Below, in pieces: positions 26,158-28,464 of a stretch of 28,464 bases of DNA (the stretch's first letter is position 1; each line of letters begins with the position of its first letter). Both the position numbers and the translations under genes were made by a program. Below the pieces are notes generated by a model that searched no databases, was not told the origin of the DNA, and worked only from the letters and a program-made list of their open reading frames with translations. Origin of the DNA: Methylobacter sp. (GTDB lineage: Bacteria; Pseudomonadota; Gammaproteobacteria; Methylococcales; Methylomonadaceae); contig JALNYY010000042.1 in the NCBI GenBank assembly GCA_023229605.1, forward strand, positions 1 through 28,464. The letters run 5' to 3'.

Positions 26158-27537
26158 CTATTTAGCCGTGAAATGCAGTGTGACCAGCGTTCCTTGCTTG
26201 GGTTCGCTATTAATGACCACCGACCCGCCATGCAGGTCCATGATGGATTTGACGATCGCTAGACCCAGTCCCGTTCCTTCTTCGGAGCGTGCAGCGTCTA
26301 CGCGATAAAACCGGTCGAACAACTTGGGCAGGTATTCCGCAGCGATACCGCAGCCGGTGTCCTGCACTTCGACGGTTGCCGATCCGTCGTCAGCCGAAGC
26401 CAGCGATAAGCGGATTTCCCCGCCGCTCGGGGTGTGCTGGAGGGCGTTGAGCAACAGGTTGCTGAGCACGCGTTTGAACAGCTGCGCATCGGCATAAAGA
26501 ACCCCCCGGCCCCGGCAGACCAGGCGAACGCCTTTTTCCTCAGCTATGGCTTCATGGTAACTGCAAATCGCTTCCAGTTCCGCCCTGCCATCCAGCCGGG
26601 CTGTGCGGAGCGGAATGCCGGTGTTTTCGGCCCGGGCTAAGAACAGCAGGGTTTCAACCGTTCGCGACAGCCGTCCGTATTCTTCCAGATTGGATTCGAG
26701 AATCTCACGGTACTCGCCGGCGTTTCGCGGCCTGGACAAGGCCACTTCGGTTTCGCCCATCAGGTTATTGATCGGCGTGCGCAGTTCGTGGGCCAGATCG
26801 GCGGAAAACTGGTTCAGCTGCGCGAAGGATTTGGCCAAGCGTTGCAGCATCGCATTAAAAGCGGATGCCATATTGGACAGTTCTTTGGGAGCGGCGGCCG
26901 GGTCCAGCTGTTCATCCAGTTGGGCGGCGGTGATGCCTTCTATATGCCGCGTCATTTCAGCAAGAGGGCTCAAGCCGCGCCGCGCAACAAAAACAGCGGC
27001 CAATGTTGAAAACAGCAGGCCGAAAAACAGCGAGCCGATAAGATTGCTCCGGTATTTGGCAAGGAGCGACGCTTCTTGCGAAATGTCGAGCGCAATTTGA
27101 ATGGTTTGCTGCGGGGTGGTTTTGCTCTGCGCGGTCATCAGCATTAGCGTTCGTCCGTCTGCAATTTTCCGTACTGCCGAATCATCGGCAAGCGCCGGAA
27201 ACTGCGTTGCAGCCGGCAAGGATTCCATGCCCGGCGTTTCGATCAAGTTATGTCCGCTTTGATCCAGTATCCTGGAATAATAACGGCCTGCCGGCAAGTC
27301 GATGCCTTCGCTTTGCTCATCCGCCAATCGTTCCAGGTTCGGCGGTTGTTCCAGCAGCACGGTGCGCAGCAGCTGAACCTCTTTTAACAGGAACTGCCTG
27401 TTGTCCTGTGCCAGGGTTTCGGCCAGCGTCTGATGCAGATACCAGCCGATAGCCAGCAGAATCACTGAAGCCGAGACGACGTAAAGCAGCGTGAGTCGGG
27501 CCGTAATCGACCAGGGTTTAGCGTTCTTCGAGCACAT
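26158..27537 (-). CDS. Heavy-metal-type sensor histidine kinase (CusS-like)
   Basis: The 459-residue kinase has two membrane helices (residues about 15-35 and 165-185) flanking a periplasmic domain of about 125 residues, a HAMP segment, a HisKA domain with the phospho-acceptor H250 in SADLAHELRTP, and a HATPase domain with DTGCGIA and GTGLGLAIVKSI. The layout matches the CusS/CopS/CzcS group, which senses periplasmic copper, silver or zinc. I chose the ATG at 27537, which overlaps the response-regulator stop by 20 bases; a longer reading frame from 27651 would lie within the regulator. It is probably part of one operon with the CDF transporter and the response regulator. The metal sensed cannot be read from the sequence. 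Confidence 0.9.
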   Translation of the reverse strand: MCSKNAKPWSITARLTLLYVVSASVILLAIGWYLHQTLAETLAQDNRQFLLKEVQLLRTVLLEQPPNLERLADEQSEGIDLPAGRYYSRILDQSGHNLIETPGMESLPAATQFPALADDSAVRKIADGRTLMLMTAQSKTTPQQTIQIALDISQEASLLAKYRSNLIGSLFFGLLFSTLAAVFVARRGLSPLAEMTRHIEGITAAQLDEQLDPAAAPKELSNMASAFNAMLQRLAKSFAQLNQFSADLAHELRTPINNLMGETEVALSRPRNAGEYREILESNLEEYGRLSRTVETLLFLARAENTGIPLRTARLDGRAELEAICSYHEAIAEEKGVRLVCRGRGVLYADAQLFKRVLSNLLLNALQHTPSGGEIRLSLASADDGSATVEVQDTGCGIAAEYLPKLFDRFYRVDAARSEEGTGLGLAIVKSIMDLHGGSVVINSEPKQGTLVTLHFTAK

Positions 27538-28189
27538 AGCCGACTCCCCGAACGGTATGCAGCAGTTTTTGCGGGAACGGGTCGTCGATCTTCTGCCGCA
27601 AGCGGCGCACTGCGACATCCACGATATTGGTGTCGCTGTCGAAATGGACATCCCAAACCTGCTCGGCGATCAGCGTCCGCGACAGGACTTCCGCAGGCCG
27701 TTGCAGGAACAGCGACAGCAACGCGAACTCCTTGGGCGACAAATCCAGCCGTTGACCGTTACGGAATGACTTGTGACGGACAGGATCGAGCGACAGGTCG
27801 GCTAAGGTCAGCTGTTCCGCCTGCCGTGCGGGGCCGCGCCGGAGAATAGAGCGGATCCGCGCCAGCAATTCGACGAAGGCGAAAGGCTTGACCAGATAGT
27901 CGTCGGCGCCCAGTTCCAGGCCTTTCACCCGGTCGTCGACAGTATCGCGCGCCGTCAGAAACAGCACCGGGGTCTGCCTGCCGCCGCGCCGCAGCTCTTT
28001 GAGTACGGACCAGCCGTCGCGCAACGGCACCATCACATCGAGAATAATCAGGTCGTAATCCACCGTAGCGGCTAGCTGCAAACCTTCTTCGCCGTCAATG
28101 CAGACATCGATGATAAAGCCTTGCTCGGTCAGTCCTTTCTGCAAATAGGCGGCGGTTTTCTTTTCGTCCTCAACGATCAGGAGATGCAT
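27518..28189 (-). CDS. OmpR-family response regulator (CusR/CopR-like)
   Basis: This 223-residue regulator has a receiver domain with the acidic pocket VEDE (7-9 region), phospho-acceptor D51 in LDVMVPLRDGW, the threonine of LTARD, and K101 in LVKPF. The C-terminal winged-helix domain carries DLSPKEFALL and NIVDVAVRRLRQKID. Length and motifs match heavy-metal regulators such as CusR, CopR or CzcR. The ATG at 28189 is preferred over upstream in-frame codons because MHLLIVEDE is the family start. It overlaps the CDF gene by 20 bases and the kinase by 20 bases. Its targets may include the CDF gene and the czc-like pump; no binding site has been identified. Confidence 0.93.
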   Translation of the reverse strand: MHLLIVEDEKKTAAYLQKGLTEQGFIIDVCIDGEEGLQLAATVDYDLIILDVMVPLRDGWSVLKELRRGGRQTPVLFLTARDTVDDRVKGLELGADDYLVKPFAFVELLARIRSILRRGPARQAEQLTLADLSLDPVRHKSFRNGQRLDLSPKEFALLSLFLQRPAEVLSRTLIAEQVWDVHFDSDTNIVDVAVRRLRQKIDDPFPQKLLHTVRGVGYVLEER

Positions 28190-28464
28190 GAATGGACTCG
28201 GTTGCGGCCAGTGAACATGAGTGGTTGGTTGTCCCTTGTTCAATTTGCAAGGTGCTGTGATGAACGGAATACCGTTCTTCCAGTGTGTGCGTAATGTCAT
28301 CGATAAAGGCATCGCCAGGATAGCCGTCAGGCATGACCAAATGCACCGTCAACGCAGTTTCGGTGGTGCTCAGGCCCCAAATATGCAGATCATGAACGTC
28401 AGTGACACCGTCCAACTGGCGCAGGTACATGTCAATTGCAGAAGCGTTTATATGTTCAGGCACG
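28170..28464 (-). CDS. CDF-family cation efflux transporter, C-terminal part
   Basis: The coding sequence runs off the right edge, leaving the last 97 residues. DVHDLHIWGLSTTETALTVHLV is the cytoplasmic C-terminal domain of cation diffusion facilitators of the CzcD/ZitB group, which dimerises and binds metal. The histidines in VHDLHIW are conserved in that group. The membrane part lies beyond the window. The gene overlaps the response regulator by 20 bases, and a stop codon at 28170 ends it. CDF proteins usually export Zn, Co or Cd from cytoplasm to periplasm in exchange for protons. Confidence 0.85.
   Translation of the reverse strand, partial: VPEHINASAIDMYLRQLDGVTDVHDLHIWGLSTTETALTVHLVMPDGYPGDAFIDDITHTLEERYSVHHSTLQIEQGTTNHSCSLAATESIHASPDR

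Overview
The window looks like chromosome from a gammaproteobacterial methanotroph or methylotroph (Methylococcales-like). The main reason is a compact C1-assimilation block: mtdA, glycerate 2-kinase, glyA and fhs on the minus strand, with a divergent malate dehydrogenase. These are serine-cycle and tetrahydrofolate C1-transfer enzymes. Genus is inferred only, because no rRNA or pmo/mxa marker is present.

Layout. (1) 1-4442 is an accessory, partly decayed region. It holds the 3' end of an IS3-family element, a three-gene minus-strand unit (ABC-2 permease, ABC ATPase, and a fourfold-repeat membrane protein of the COG4705 type), a pRiA4b ORF-3 family gene, a frameshifted and truncated RecD2-like helicase, and a possible tyrosine-recombinase tail. 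It ends at a tRNA-Thr(UGU) gene, which suggests an eroded island at a tRNA attachment site. (2) 4572-7546 is an overlapping pair: a SpeE-like protein and a YgiQ-family radical SAM protein. (3) 7547-7941 has no gene but carries inverted and palindromic repeats. (4) 7942-16130 is the C1 block: mtdA-gck-glyA-[DUF2281/MazF-like toxin-antitoxin pair]-fhs-DHH phosphoesterase on the minus strand, and mdh on the plus strand. Formyl-THF ligase and MtdA supply C1 units, GlyA makes serine, glycerate kinase returns glycerate to 2-phosphoglycerate, and MDH interconverts oxaloacetate and malate. Hydroxypyruvate reductase, serine-glyoxylate aminotransferase, malate thiokinase, malyl-CoA lyase, PEP carboxylase and fch are not in the window.

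(5) 16316-28464 is a metal-homeostasis and envelope region. It has a FetAB-like ABC exporter, then a translationally coupled tripartite heavy-metal RND efflux system (TolC-type outer-membrane factor, divergent adaptor, CzcA-like pump), then a secreted PIG-L deacetylase and an acyltransferase-3 membrane protein. Converging from the right edge is a CDF transporter (partial), a CusR-like response regulator and a CusS-like sensor kinase, overlapping by 20 nt at each junction.

No clearly unprecedented system is proven. The best candidates for follow-up are the fourfold-repeat membrane protein joined to an ABC transporter, the RND adaptor that seems to lack normal lipoyl half-motifs, a palindromic repeat read in frame inside glycerate kinase, and the toxin-antitoxin pair inside the serine-cycle gene row.
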